A stretch of 64,000 nucleotides of DNA from Clostridiaceae bacterium (lineage in GTDB: Bacteria; Bacillota; Clostridia; Oscillospirales; Acutalibacteraceae). The position numbers were made by a program, and so were the translations under genes. The stretch covers positions 55,573-119,572 of the forward strand of contig JAEDHT010000002.1 of assembly GCA_016296885.1 (NCBI GenBank), written 5' to 3'. Positions within the stretch are counted from its first letter, which is position 1; every line of letters starts with the position of its first letter. The notes beneath the pieces were generated by a model, which was not told where the DNA came from, ran no database searches, and worked only from the letters and a program-made list of their open reading frames with translations. Shown one piece after another: positions 17,931 through 25,755 of this stretch.

Positions 17931-20201
17931 TTATTTCATTTCCATATTATGAATTTCTGCCATCCAGCCATAGAAAGGAGTGATATCCGGAGTAACTGTA
18001 GCTGTGTTAATTCTTTCAGAACTAAAGATGATGCAGTTTTGTCTCTGATATACAGGGATTTCTACAGCCCAATCAAGGATGATGTCAAGACACTGCTTGT
18101 AAACAGCCTTTCTGTAAGACTGGTCTTCGCTCTGTCTTGCCTCGAGGATGAGGGAGTCAAGCTCGTTATCTCTGATTGAATAGTAGTTAGAACCTGCGCC
18201 AGGGCCAGCATTTGAGCTGTGGTAAACCTGATACATATCTGGGTCGATTGTAGCGCCCCATGCCATTGTCCAGATCTCCTGTTCACCGGTGTTCATAAGC
18301 TCTGAAAGTGTAGCGAACTCGATATCATCTACGATGAAGTCGATGCCGATCTCTTTGAAGAGCTTGCTTGTCTCTGTGAGAACGAGGAAGTTTGGATGGT
18401 CTCCGCCACCGCCGGAACCGATAGATGCCTTGTATGTCATTGATGCGCCTTCTGGAGCTGCTGTGAACTTACCGGAAGCATCATCAAATGTGTAACCAGC
18501 TGCCTTGAGGAAGCCGATAGCTGCATCTTTAGCTGCTGCATACTTGTCTTCGTTAGACATATCTGCTGTGTAGATATCGTTACCGTCTACATCCTTAGCA
18601 TATGCTACCTCATAGCCTGCATCAGACTTCTGTGGAGCTGCCCAAGATGTGTTTGACATTGGATAGTTGATGATCTCTGCTGTGTTGCCATAGTAGCTGT
18701 CGATAGCAACTTCACGATATACAGAAAGAACAGTTGCAAATGCTCTTCTGAGGTTCTTAGAAGCGTCAGAGTTAGGCTCCTTACCAACCTTTACCTTATC
18801 AGCATTGATACCAATGTAACCATAACCGAGGTTATCAACAAGGCTTGTTGTGATAACGTCACCATTGAGGTCACCGTTGCCGTTGATCTCGCCGATCTGC
18901 TTTGAACTCTCAAGGCTCAAAGAAGGATCTGTGAGGTCGATTGTACCTGTCTGTACGCCAGGAATCTTATCAGCGTCTTCAACTTCCTTGAACTGTACGT
19001 TCTTGATCTTTGGAGCGCCGTCGAAATATGTTTCGTTTGCCTCGAAGTAAACGATCTTGTTTTCGTATTTAACAAACTTGTAAGGACCAGCACCCATTGG
19101 CTTTGTTGTCATAGACTCAACGTGTGAAAGGTCACCCTTATCAAATCCGAATTTATTGTTTTCATAGTCATACTTTGACTCTTCGCCATAGTAGTGCATT
19201 GGAGAAACAGTGTTACCGATTTGATAGATGTCAGATGCACCATAACCATTTGTTGTAACTCTGATTTCTGTCTGGCTGAGCTTCTCAATACCAGCGATAT
19301 TGCCTACTGGATCGCCGCCCAACTCTGCAAGCTTAGCGTTTGTAAGGAACTCAACGATCTTTGGATTGAGATCTGCACTAAGGTCTGCGCCATAAGCTGC
19401 GCCAAGTTTTTCAAAGTCAAGGCCATACTCTTCTATGATAGCGTCTACGAGCTCTTCATCAGAAAGTGAAGAATAATCTTTGCCTTCTGTGCCGTAAGCT
19501 GCCTCGTAGAGAGCTCTCTGTGACTCCATGCCATAGCTCTCATAAGCGCTTGCAGCCCAATCCCACTCTGCTTTGAGGAGAGCTGAATTGTAATCAGCGA
19601 TTATTGCTTTAACATCGTCATTGCTCTCGATAGCAGTCTTAATTTCGTCATCAGAAATTTCAACTGTATCTGCAAGTGAGTTATTGTAGAGATAGTTCTT
19701 GTAACCTACAAGATCAAGTGAGTTTAATGTGCTGTTACCTGTGTAAGCAGGGTCGAGCAATACATAGTAAGAGAAGATAACGTCGTCAGCATCGAGAACA
19801 TGACCATCGCTAAACTTGATGTCATCTCTGATCTTGATGTTGTAAACTGTCTTATCGTCGCCTTTTTCTACAGAAACATTTGCAATGCCTTTGTAGGTAT
19901 ATTTTGTACCATTGTACTCTCTCTCTTCGCCTTCGATACCATTATAGATGATACCACCGGCACGGTCGGTTGTGAGCAATCCAACCTGTGTCATAGAAGC
20001 AACATCCATATCATAACCGGACTCGCTGAAGAATGGGCTGAATTTCTCGTTAAATTGGTTGTAACCAACTACAAGCGGAGTGCTTGAGCTAGAACCATTT
20101 GATGTGCCTGATGCCTTGCTGTCAGTGTCTTTATCACCGCAAGCAGCGAGAACAGAAGCGCACATCATCACTGAAAGGATAAGTGCTATTACCTTTTTCA
20201 T
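17931..20201 (-). CDS. oppA: Oligopeptide-binding lipoprotein (SBP_bac_5 family)
   Basis: The extracellular substrate-binding lipoprotein of the Opp system. Residues 1-22 are a lipoprotein signal ending in the lipobox VLAAC, and a Ser/Thr/Gly-rich linker follows. The solute-binding domain shows DIKFSDGHVLDADDVIFSYYVLLDP and MGAGPYKFVKYENKIVYFEAN, both typical of the family. At 756 residues it is longer than the usual 520-600 because of an acidic helical insert of about 120 residues near 170-300. GGAGG before the ATG at 20201 fixes the start; the upstream in-frame start has no such site. It has its own promoter and leads the operon. Confidence 0.93.
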   Translation of the reverse strand: MKKVIALILSVMMCASVLAACGDKDTDSKASGTSNGSSSSTPLVVGYNQFNEKFSPFFSESGYDMDVASMTQVGLLTTDRAGGIIYNGIEGEEREYNGTKYTYKGIANVSVEKGDDKTVYNIKIRDDIKFSDGHVLDADDVIFSYYVLLDPAYTGNSTLNSLDLVGYKNYLYNNSLADTVEISDDEIKTAIESNDDVKAIIADYNSALLKAEWDWAASAYESYGMESQRALYEAAYGTEGKDYSSLSDEELVDAIIEEYGLDFEKLGAAYGADLSADLNPKIVEFLTNAKLAELGGDPVGNIAGIEKLSQTEIRVTTNGYGASDIYQIGNTVSPMHYYGEESKYDYENNKFGFDKGDLSHVESMTTKPMGAGPYKFVKYENKIVYFEANETYFDGAPKIKNVQFKEVEDADKIPGVQTGTIDLTDPSLSLESSKQIGEINGNGDLNGDVITTSLVDNLGYGYIGINADKVKVGKEPNSDASKNLRRAFATVLSVYREVAIDSYYGNTAEIINYPMSNTSWAAPQKSDAGYEVAYAKDVDGNDIYTADMSNEDKYAAAKDAAIGFLKAAGYTFDDASGKFTAAPEGASMTYKASIGSGGGGDHPNFLVLTETSKLFKEIGIDFIVDDIEFATLSELMNTGEQEIWTMAWGATIDPDMYQVYHSSNAGPGAGSNYYSIRDNELDSLILEARQSEDQSYRKAVYKQCLDIILDWAVEIPVYQRQNCIIFSSERINTATVTPDITPFYGWMAEIHNMEMK

Positions 20202-20255
20202 TGATTTACCTCCAAAATTAATTTTGAATAATTCCATTCGATTATTCTGCCTAAC

Positions 20256-20284
20256 ATTTTATCGCTTTATTGCAAAAAAGTCAA
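20256..20284 (-). promoter_or_regulatory. Sigma-A promoter of the opp operon
   Basis: A -35 TTGACT (20279-20284) and -10 TAAAAT (20256-20261) are separated by 17 bp, about 55 bp upstream of the oppA ATG. Confidence 0.75.
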
Positions 20285-20301
20285 TCTAAATCTCTTTTCG
20301 G

Positions 20302-20317
20302 TCGCCAATTTTGGCGA
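20302..20317. promoter_or_regulatory. Perfect 16-bp palindrome upstream of the opp promoter (candidate operator)
   Basis: TCGCCAATTTTGGCGA is a perfect inverted repeat located 18 bp upstream of the opp -35 box, a position typical of an activator site or an upstream repressor site. The regulator is unknown. Confidence 0.6.
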
Positions 20318-20397
20318 TTTGCATTTTTTTTTGTAGTAAATAATATAAAGATTATTTATTTTGACATACAACATAACCAAAAAACTATTTAACATTC

Positions 20398-20411
20398 TGT
20401 CAAAAGTGACA
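20398..20411. promoter_or_regulatory. TGTCAAAAGTGACA palindrome between asnB and oppA
   Basis: Inverted TGTCA/TGACA with a four-base centre, 35 bp past the asnB stop and 114 bp upstream of the opp -35. Two further TTGACA-like words lie nearby. It may be a protein-binding site; it has no U-run to act as a terminator. Confidence 0.35.
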
Positions 20412-20445
20412 AAATGTAATCTTTTTATTTTGACATTTTTTTCCT

Positions 20446-22269
20446 TTATAAAATATAGTTTCTAAACCAATAATCCAGCTGTATTATAAACGCTAACACC
20501 TGCGGTGCTCTCATAAGCTGACCATACCATGGTGACGATATTGCATCAGGATGCTCTATCAGCTGTTTTACTCCGTCAAAGTCAATATATTCTTCTATCG
20601 GCGAGCCGTTTTTAAAGATTGATATAACACGCTCGCTCACTATTTTCATATATATAGGATTGTGTGTCTTAGGATATGGGCTTTTCTTGCGCCACACGAT
20701 ATCATATGGCAACATATCGCTCACCGCTGTGCGCACTATGCCTTTTTCTCTACCATTGAGAGCTTTAAAACCCCATGGCATATTGAAAGAATAATCAACC
20801 AGCCTTTTATCGCAAAATGGCACTCTCACTTCAAAACCGCTATACATAGACATCCTATCCTTGCGCTCAAGAAGATTTTGCATAAAACCATAAAAGTTGA
20901 GCGAATACATTTGTCTCATTCTTTTTTCGAGTGGTGAATCTGTGGGTAGATAGTCTGTAGCGTTCACCACATCAAGGTATCTTTGATGCACATATTCTTC
21001 GCCCTGTGGCAAAAATCCCTTTTTCAATATACTTCGCCTGATATCCAGACTTCTCGACCACGGAAAACACTCTTCAAATAATATTTCCTTATTGTGATAC
21101 CATGGGTACCCTCCAAAAAGCTCATCAGCACATTCTCCTGAAAGTGCCACTGTATGCTTTTTCTTCATAGCACGACAAAACAGCAACATAGAAGAATCCA
21201 CATCTGCCATCATAGGCAAATCACGAGCTATTGTAGCATCTATCACAGCATCTGCCAGCTCTTCATTATCAAGCACCACCTCGGTGTGGTTTGTGTCTGC
21301 AAATTCTGCCATAAGCGAAATATATTCTTCATCAGAATTGGGCTGAAATAGGCTTTTTGTAAAATATTTCTTATTATCGGTATAATTTACAGAGTAAGAC
21401 GACAGCCTGCCAAGTCCTTTTTCCTTATAATAATCAGAGGCTGTCTTTGTGATAATACTGCTATCCAGCCCACCGGACAAAAATGTACACAACGGCACAT
21501 CAGATACTAGCTGTCTCTCTATGGCATCCTTTATCAAAAAACGTGTTTTTTCGATTGTCTGTGAGAGATTATCCTCATGTTCGTGAGCTTTTAGCGAAAA
21601 ATATCTTATACACCTGAGATTACCATTTATATAGAAGGCACACTCTCCGGGCAAAAGCTCCTTGATACCCTTAAACACACCATTAGAGCAGGTTCTACCC
21701 GGTGACATAAAGAAAAGCTCACATAACCCCTCATCATCTATGTGTGGTGTGTATATCTCATTTGCAAGTATGGTCTTTATTTCACTTGCAAATAGCAAAT
21801 CCTTGCCATCGTGATAATAAAACAGTGGCTTAACACCCACGTGATCACGTGCAATAAATAGGCGCTTACTATTATGCTCATATATGGCAAATGCAAATAT
21901 ACCATTTAGCTTATCTACACACTTTTCTTTATAACATATGTAAGTATAGAGTAGCACCTCTGTGTCTGAGTGACCTTTAAAAACTATACCGAGCTTTTTA
22001 AGCTCATCTCTTATGTCTTCGGTGTTGTACAGCTCGCCGTTATATACTATTGTATAGGTTTCATCTCCATAGCTTATTGTCATAGGCTGTTTTCCGCCAT
22101 CCGGATCTATTACGGTGAGTCTGCGGTGTATTAAGCACACATTATTTTGCAGATACACCCCGTTCTCATCAGGTCCTCGTCTTTTCAACGTTTCGCTCAT
22201 TTTTTCTATTATGCCTGTTTTTTGTGACAAATCTTTGTTTGAACTGAGCCATCCTGCTATACCACACAT
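20446..22269 (-). CDS. asnB: Asparagine synthetase, glutamine-hydrolysing
   Basis: Makes asparagine from aspartate, ATP and glutamine. The N-terminal glutaminase domain begins MCGIAGW with the catalytic Cys2, then RRGPDENG and VYNGELYN. The synthetase domain carries the PP-loop FLSGGLDSSIITK and ALSGECADELFGGYPWY. The length of 607 residues is normal. Three bases separate the ylbJ stop from its ATG, so it is downstream of ylbJ in one transcript. No T-box or other leader is visible. Confidence 0.95.
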   Translation of the reverse strand: MCGIAGWLSSNKDLSQKTGIIEKMSETLKRRGPDENGVYLQNNVCLIHRRLTVIDPDGGKQPMTISYGDETYTIVYNGELYNTEDIRDELKKLGIVFKGHSDTEVLLYTYICYKEKCVDKLNGIFAFAIYEHNSKRLFIARDHVGVKPLFYYHDGKDLLFASEIKTILANEIYTPHIDDEGLCELFFMSPGRTCSNGVFKGIKELLPGECAFYINGNLRCIRYFSLKAHEHEDNLSQTIEKTRFLIKDAIERQLVSDVPLCTFLSGGLDSSIITKTASDYYKEKGLGRLSSYSVNYTDNKKYFTKSLFQPNSDEEYISLMAEFADTNHTEVVLDNEELADAVIDATIARDLPMMADVDSSMLLFCRAMKKKHTVALSGECADELFGGYPWYHNKEILFEECFPWSRSLDIRRSILKKGFLPQGEEYVHQRYLDVVNATDYLPTDSPLEKRMRQMYSLNFYGFMQNLLERKDRMSMYSGFEVRVPFCDKRLVDYSFNMPWGFKALNGREKGIVRTAVSDMLPYDIVWRKKSPYPKTHNPIYMKIVSERVISIFKNGSPIEEYIDFDGVKQLIEHPDAISSPWYGQLMRAPQVLAFIIQLDYWFRNYIL

Positions 22270-22272
22270 ATA

Positions 22273-23379
22273 TCATATTCTCCTTTGCCCGTTATTTTTT
22301 CCGCCAAGCGACACTAAGAATATCACCACCATCAATATGAGCGATACCCCTGCAAGTAAATTTGAAGCAGATGTAAATTTGGTTTCATTTCCAAACACAA
22401 CAGCCACCTGCATATCATTTGGCAAGAATTTAAATAAAATATATGTGAAAAATGCGCTTAATATTCCTGATACAAATCTGCATAACACAAACTTAACCTT
22501 ATTTAACTCCAAATCACTCAAAGAAGCAAAAATTTGAAAATGAACACACAATCCACCAAAACCAACTGCAAAAGAGGCAAGAATTGCGCTACCACCCAGC
22601 TTAGAGCAAGATATGCATCCATTTGTAACCTCAAGAATTACAGAGATAGCCATCTTAACCTTATCCAAATCCATATGCAACGCACCCTCAATGTAGCCTA
22701 ACCACTCACCATCAAGCAACGCAAGAACGCTTCCAAACAATATTACAAGAAAACACATTATGGTCATACCCTGTGAAGCATCACTCACAGCATACACAAT
22801 CGAATCAGCAAATGATTCGGTCTTTTTCACCTTAGTGCTAACTGAAGGCGTATATTTTGAACGTAAAGATAAAGCAATACCCAAAATGAACGATGCCACC
22901 AGCTGTGACACAAATATAACTACACCCACCATCTGGTTGCAAAAAAGTATATTCCCGACCATGCCCATCACAAATGCAGGGCCTGCTCCCACGCAAAAAT
23001 AGGACATCCTCTCTGCCTGCTCACGTGTAATATCGCCTCTGGCATACATTGTGCGTATCATTCTGGCACCCACAGGATAACCACCAATAAAGCTCAATAT
23101 AATGCAAATAGCACAACACTCCGGTAGCTTAAATAATACCCTAACAGGTGCCTTGAGCAGTCGTGACAATCTATCCCCTACCCCCGAATACACCGCAAAC
23201 TGCGATAGCACCATAAACGGAAATAATGATGGTATCAGCACTCTTCCGCAATTAATAACTGCCTCATATGCTCCATCATAGCTCCTTTGAGGATACACTA
23301 TAATTCCATATCCAAACAAAAAGCAAAACAGAAATCCAGCTATAAGTCCAAGTAAATTTCCTTTTCTTACCTTGTACAT
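22273..23379 (-). CDS. ylbJ: Sporulation integral membrane protein YlbJ-like (nucleoside-recognition/Gate domain)
   Basis: A 368-residue multipass membrane protein. It shows about eight hydrophobic segments, and the conserved GRVLIPSLFPFMVLS and SFIGGYPVGARMI motifs are typical of YlbJ. In Bacillus subtilis YlbJ is made in the mother cell and needed for spore cortex and heat resistance; that role is known of the family and not shown here. AGGTGAT precedes the ATG. It overlaps nothing but leads directly into asnB. Confidence 0.85.
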   Translation of the reverse strand: MYKVRKGNLLGLIAGFLFCFLFGYGIIVYPQRSYDGAYEAVINCGRVLIPSLFPFMVLSQFAVYSGVGDRLSRLLKAPVRVLFKLPECCAICIILSFIGGYPVGARMIRTMYARGDITREQAERMSYFCVGAGPAFVMGMVGNILFCNQMVGVVIFVSQLVASFILGIALSLRSKYTPSVSTKVKKTESFADSIVYAVSDASQGMTIMCFLVILFGSVLALLDGEWLGYIEGALHMDLDKVKMAISVILEVTNGCISCSKLGGSAILASFAVGFGGLCVHFQIFASLSDLELNKVKFVLCRFVSGILSAFFTYILFKFLPNDMQVAVVFGNETKFTSASNLLAGVSLILMVVIFLVSLGGKNNGQRRI

Positions 23380-23430
23380 TTTTCATCACCTTATAAATAG
23401 TATGAAAAATAAATGCTGTCCATTCATAAT

Positions 23431-23461
23431 AAAAAAAGCAGAACCATGTTTCAGGTTCTGC
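23431..23461 (-). terminator. Intrinsic terminator after the DUF896 gene
   Basis: GCAGAACC and GGTTCTGC form an 8-bp stem (23438-23461) on the minus strand, followed by seven U. It closes the DUF896 transcript 22 bp past its stop. Confidence 0.9.
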
Positions 23462-23483
23462 CTAGGTTAAGCAATCAAGCTTT

Positions 23484-23696
23484 TTATTCGTCCTTACCCT
23501 TTCTCTCCAGCTTTTTCATACTGCCATCCGGAGATTTAATATAAGTGTTGCTGAGGGTGCTTTCAAGTGAGCCACGCATAGCATCTATATACTCTCGACG
23601 AAGAAGCGCTTGCTCTTCCTTTTCTGCATCTGTAAGCCCTTCTGCTTTTGCCTTTCTTGCAAGCTCGTTTATTCTTGTTATTTTTGATTGATCCAT
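23484..23696 (-). CDS. DUF896 / UPF0291 family small protein (YnzC-like)
   Basis: A 70-residue cytoplasmic protein matching the YnzC family in length and in the pattern INELARKAKAEGLTDAEKEEQ ... LRREYIDAMRGSLESTL ... IKSPDG. Family members form a small three-helix fold and some are under SOS control in Bacillus; the function is unknown. The gene ends at a clear terminator. Confidence 0.92.
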   Translation of the reverse strand: MDQSKITRINELARKAKAEGLTDAEKEEQALLRREYIDAMRGSLESTLSNTYIKSPDGSMKKLERKGKDE

Positions 23697-23721
23697 ATTA
23701 TCTTTTATCCTTCCTATATTT

Positions 23722-24117
23722 TTATCTTAATTTATGAAAAAGCACACCAACAGGGAACCGCTTTATAAGCAAAGCGATTCGCCTTTGGCATAGCACTACA
23801 TCTTCCATATTCACTTGTGCATCATTATTCAAATCAGAAACGCAGAAATCTTCTCTCCATGTTTCGTATTTGAACTGTATCAACCCTGCCACCTTTCTCT
23901 GCATTATCACCACATCCAAAAGATTCACCACTCCATCGGCATTGAGATCGCCATAGTATCTGTAGCTATTTTCAAATGTCTCGTGATAGAACTTATTCTG
24001 GGATAATATATGCCTTTGCTCCTCTGCCGATGCCTGCAAACCGGACATCAGCAGAAAAGCAACTGAGATTATTATAGCAAGTACCAATACAGCAACTTTT
24101 TTTATCCTGTATAACAT
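23722..24117 (-). CDS. Secreted stand-alone dockerin protein
   Basis: A 131-residue exported protein consisting of little more than a dockerin. Residues 1-31 are a signal peptide ending LQASAEE. The two calcium-binding repeats are GDLNADGVVNLLDVVIMQRKVAGLI (about 56-80) and SDLNNDAQVNMEDVVLCQRRIALLI (about 93-117). Binding residues at the usual D-x-N-x-D positions are kept. There is no catalytic module, so it could act as a cohesin cap or competitor, or be the remnant of a larger protein. It lies downstream of an ECF sigma and its anti-sigma factor and may be in that transcript. Confidence 0.85.
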   Translation of the reverse strand: MLYRIKKVAVLVLAIIISVAFLLMSGLQASAEEQRHILSQNKFYHETFENSYRYYGDLNADGVVNLLDVVIMQRKVAGLIQFKYETWREDFCVSDLNNDAQVNMEDVVLCQRRIALLIKRFPVGVLFHKLR

Positions 24118-24192
24118 ATCAATTGCCGCACGATAAAAAATATTTAATAATACCGTGTTCCTTCCTTATTAACTAAAGCTTCCTATCCTGCA

Positions 24193-25131
24193 TTACCCTT
24201 CGGAGTGAACCAAGCTTTGTGAATATTCTATCAACTCATCACAGCTGAGAGACTCAGAGCTAAGCGAGAATGAATATCCGTAGCAGGTCCACAGCACCAC
24301 GTTGCTTCTTCCCTCACAGCAGAGATATTCTATTCCGTCTTTTACAACCTTTGTATAATTGATAGTGTTGTCACTAAAGTCATACTCGCTTACAGATATA
24401 ACTCTTTGGGCAAAGGAGATTGTGTCTGATCCCAAATCAAAGTCCATCATAACCACATATTCATTAGAATAAAAATATGTACGATTGTAACTATCTAATG
24501 CTTTAGGTACAAATGTATTTTGAATAGTTTCATAGTACGATTCAGCACTACCTCCATCAGGTGGAGCACATTCTAAATCAGATTCCACTACCATATCAAA
24601 ATCAACTTGAGTATCACAGTCGTCATTTTCATAGATATCTCCCTCAGATGAAGACATCGCAGAATCAGTTTCTTGGTCTGATGAGCCGGTTTGAGGTTGT
24701 TTATCAGACATATCAGGATTTATACCGATACCTCCATTATGCAGTGAATCCTCAATATCGTTTATATCGCCATACTCTACCTCTGTATCTATGATATCGG
24801 TATCTAACACTGGTGCAACAACTATCCTTGGGCTAAATGGAGTTAGCTCAAACTTCCAGCCAAGGGTTGCGCTTCCTGTGCCGAGAGCCGTAATCATAGA
24901 AATCATAATTGCTGACGTGAGCACGATGCAAGCCACCAAAAATCTTCTGCCAAAGTCTTTATTAAATCTTATTATCTTCTTATTATCTTCCCTATGCTCA
25001 TTTGAAAATGCAATGCTACGAATTCTCTCTTCAAGTTCGTCTGAGGGCATTGCAGAGGTAACATCTATCCTATCCCAGCTCTGTTCAAACGACTGGGTGA
25101 ATAAATTTTTTAATTCTGAGTTTTTATTCAT
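24193..25131 (-). CDS. Putative membrane anti-sigma factor with acidic extracytoplasmic domain
   Basis: A 312-residue single-pass membrane protein. The first 60 residues are cytoplasmic and helical (ELKNLFTQSFEQSWDRIDV, then ELEERIRSIAFSNEH). One membrane segment follows near 70-90. The outer part has an Asp/Ser-rich linker (about 130-190) and a C-terminal domain with EYDFSDNTINYTKVVKDGIEYLCCEG. No HxxxCxxC zinc site of ZAS-type anti-sigmas is present. The start overlaps the sigma gene by eight bases, the usual layout for an ECF sigma and its anti-sigma factor, so this role is inferred mainly from context. The DUF4367-like tail would be the sensor. Confidence 0.65.
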   Translation of the reverse strand: MNKNSELKNLFTQSFEQSWDRIDVTSAMPSDELEERIRSIAFSNEHREDNKKIIRFNKDFGRRFLVACIVLTSAIMISMITALGTGSATLGWKFELTPFSPRIVVAPVLDTDIIDTEVEYGDINDIEDSLHNGGIGINPDMSDKQPQTGSSDQETDSAMSSSEGDIYENDDCDTQVDFDMVVESDLECAPPDGGSAESYYETIQNTFVPKALDSYNRTYFYSNEYVVMMDFDLGSDTISFAQRVISVSEYDFSDNTINYTKVVKDGIEYLCCEGRSNVVLWTCYGYSFSLSSESLSCDELIEYSQSLVHSEG

Positions 25132-25681
25132 AATCTGCAATCCCCCTTTTTCTCAAATTTTCCATCAAAATCTTTTTCCCACGCTTTAATCTTTTTTGCA
25201 TTGTTTGATAGTTAGAATCAAGTGCCTGAGCAATCTCTGTGATATCAAAGCCGTTTATATATTTCAGCATAAGAGCATCTCGATAGATGCTCGGAAGCTC
25301 ATTAATAGCTGAGATAACACTCTGCTTTATCATATCCCCCTCCACCTGCTTTTCCACATTGTCTTTCGAGGACATCTGCATTATATAGCTATCATCATCT
25401 ATAAACATCGTTTTCTTCTTTTTGTTAAGAATATTTATAGAATTATTTTTCACCATAACAGAGAGCAATGCTCGGGTCTGCACACTGTCAGGCTCTCCCA
25501 CAAGATGCATATTTTTCATTATTTTCTCAAATGTTATCTGCAGGGCATCTTCAGCATCATATTTATCATGCAAATAATAATATGCTATCGCAAACAGCTT
25601 GCCCTTATACATTTGATACAGCATAACGAGCTTTTCAGAATCAGAATATAATGTGCTATTAGTAGTCTGCAAAAAGCTCAC
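25124..25681 (-). CDS. ECF-type RNA polymerase sigma factor
   Basis: A 185-residue sigma-70 family protein with region 2 (YDAEDALQITFEKIMKNMH) and region 4 (INELPSIYRDALMLKYINGFDITEIAQALDSNYQTMQKRLKRGKK) helix-turn-helix. This fits an extracytoplasmic-function sigma factor. The start used here is a GTG that directly touches AAGGAA; a TTG at 25672, nine bases from that site, may be the true start. The next gene overlaps it and encodes a membrane protein likely to hold it inactive. Confidence 0.9.
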   Translation of the reverse strand: MSFLQTTNSTLYSDSEKLVMLYQMYKGKLFAIAYYYLHDKYDAEDALQITFEKIMKNMHLVGEPDSVQTRALLSVMVKNNSINILNKKKKTMFIDDDSYIMQMSSKDNVEKQVEGDMIKQSVISAINELPSIYRDALMLKYINGFDITEIAQALDSNYQTMQKRLKRGKKILMENLRKRGIADYE

Positions 25682-25755
25682 TTCCTTGCTGTCTTTATAA
25701 TATAAACAATTCTAAGTTGATTTTTCGGACAATTTATTAAAATTAAATATAAAAT

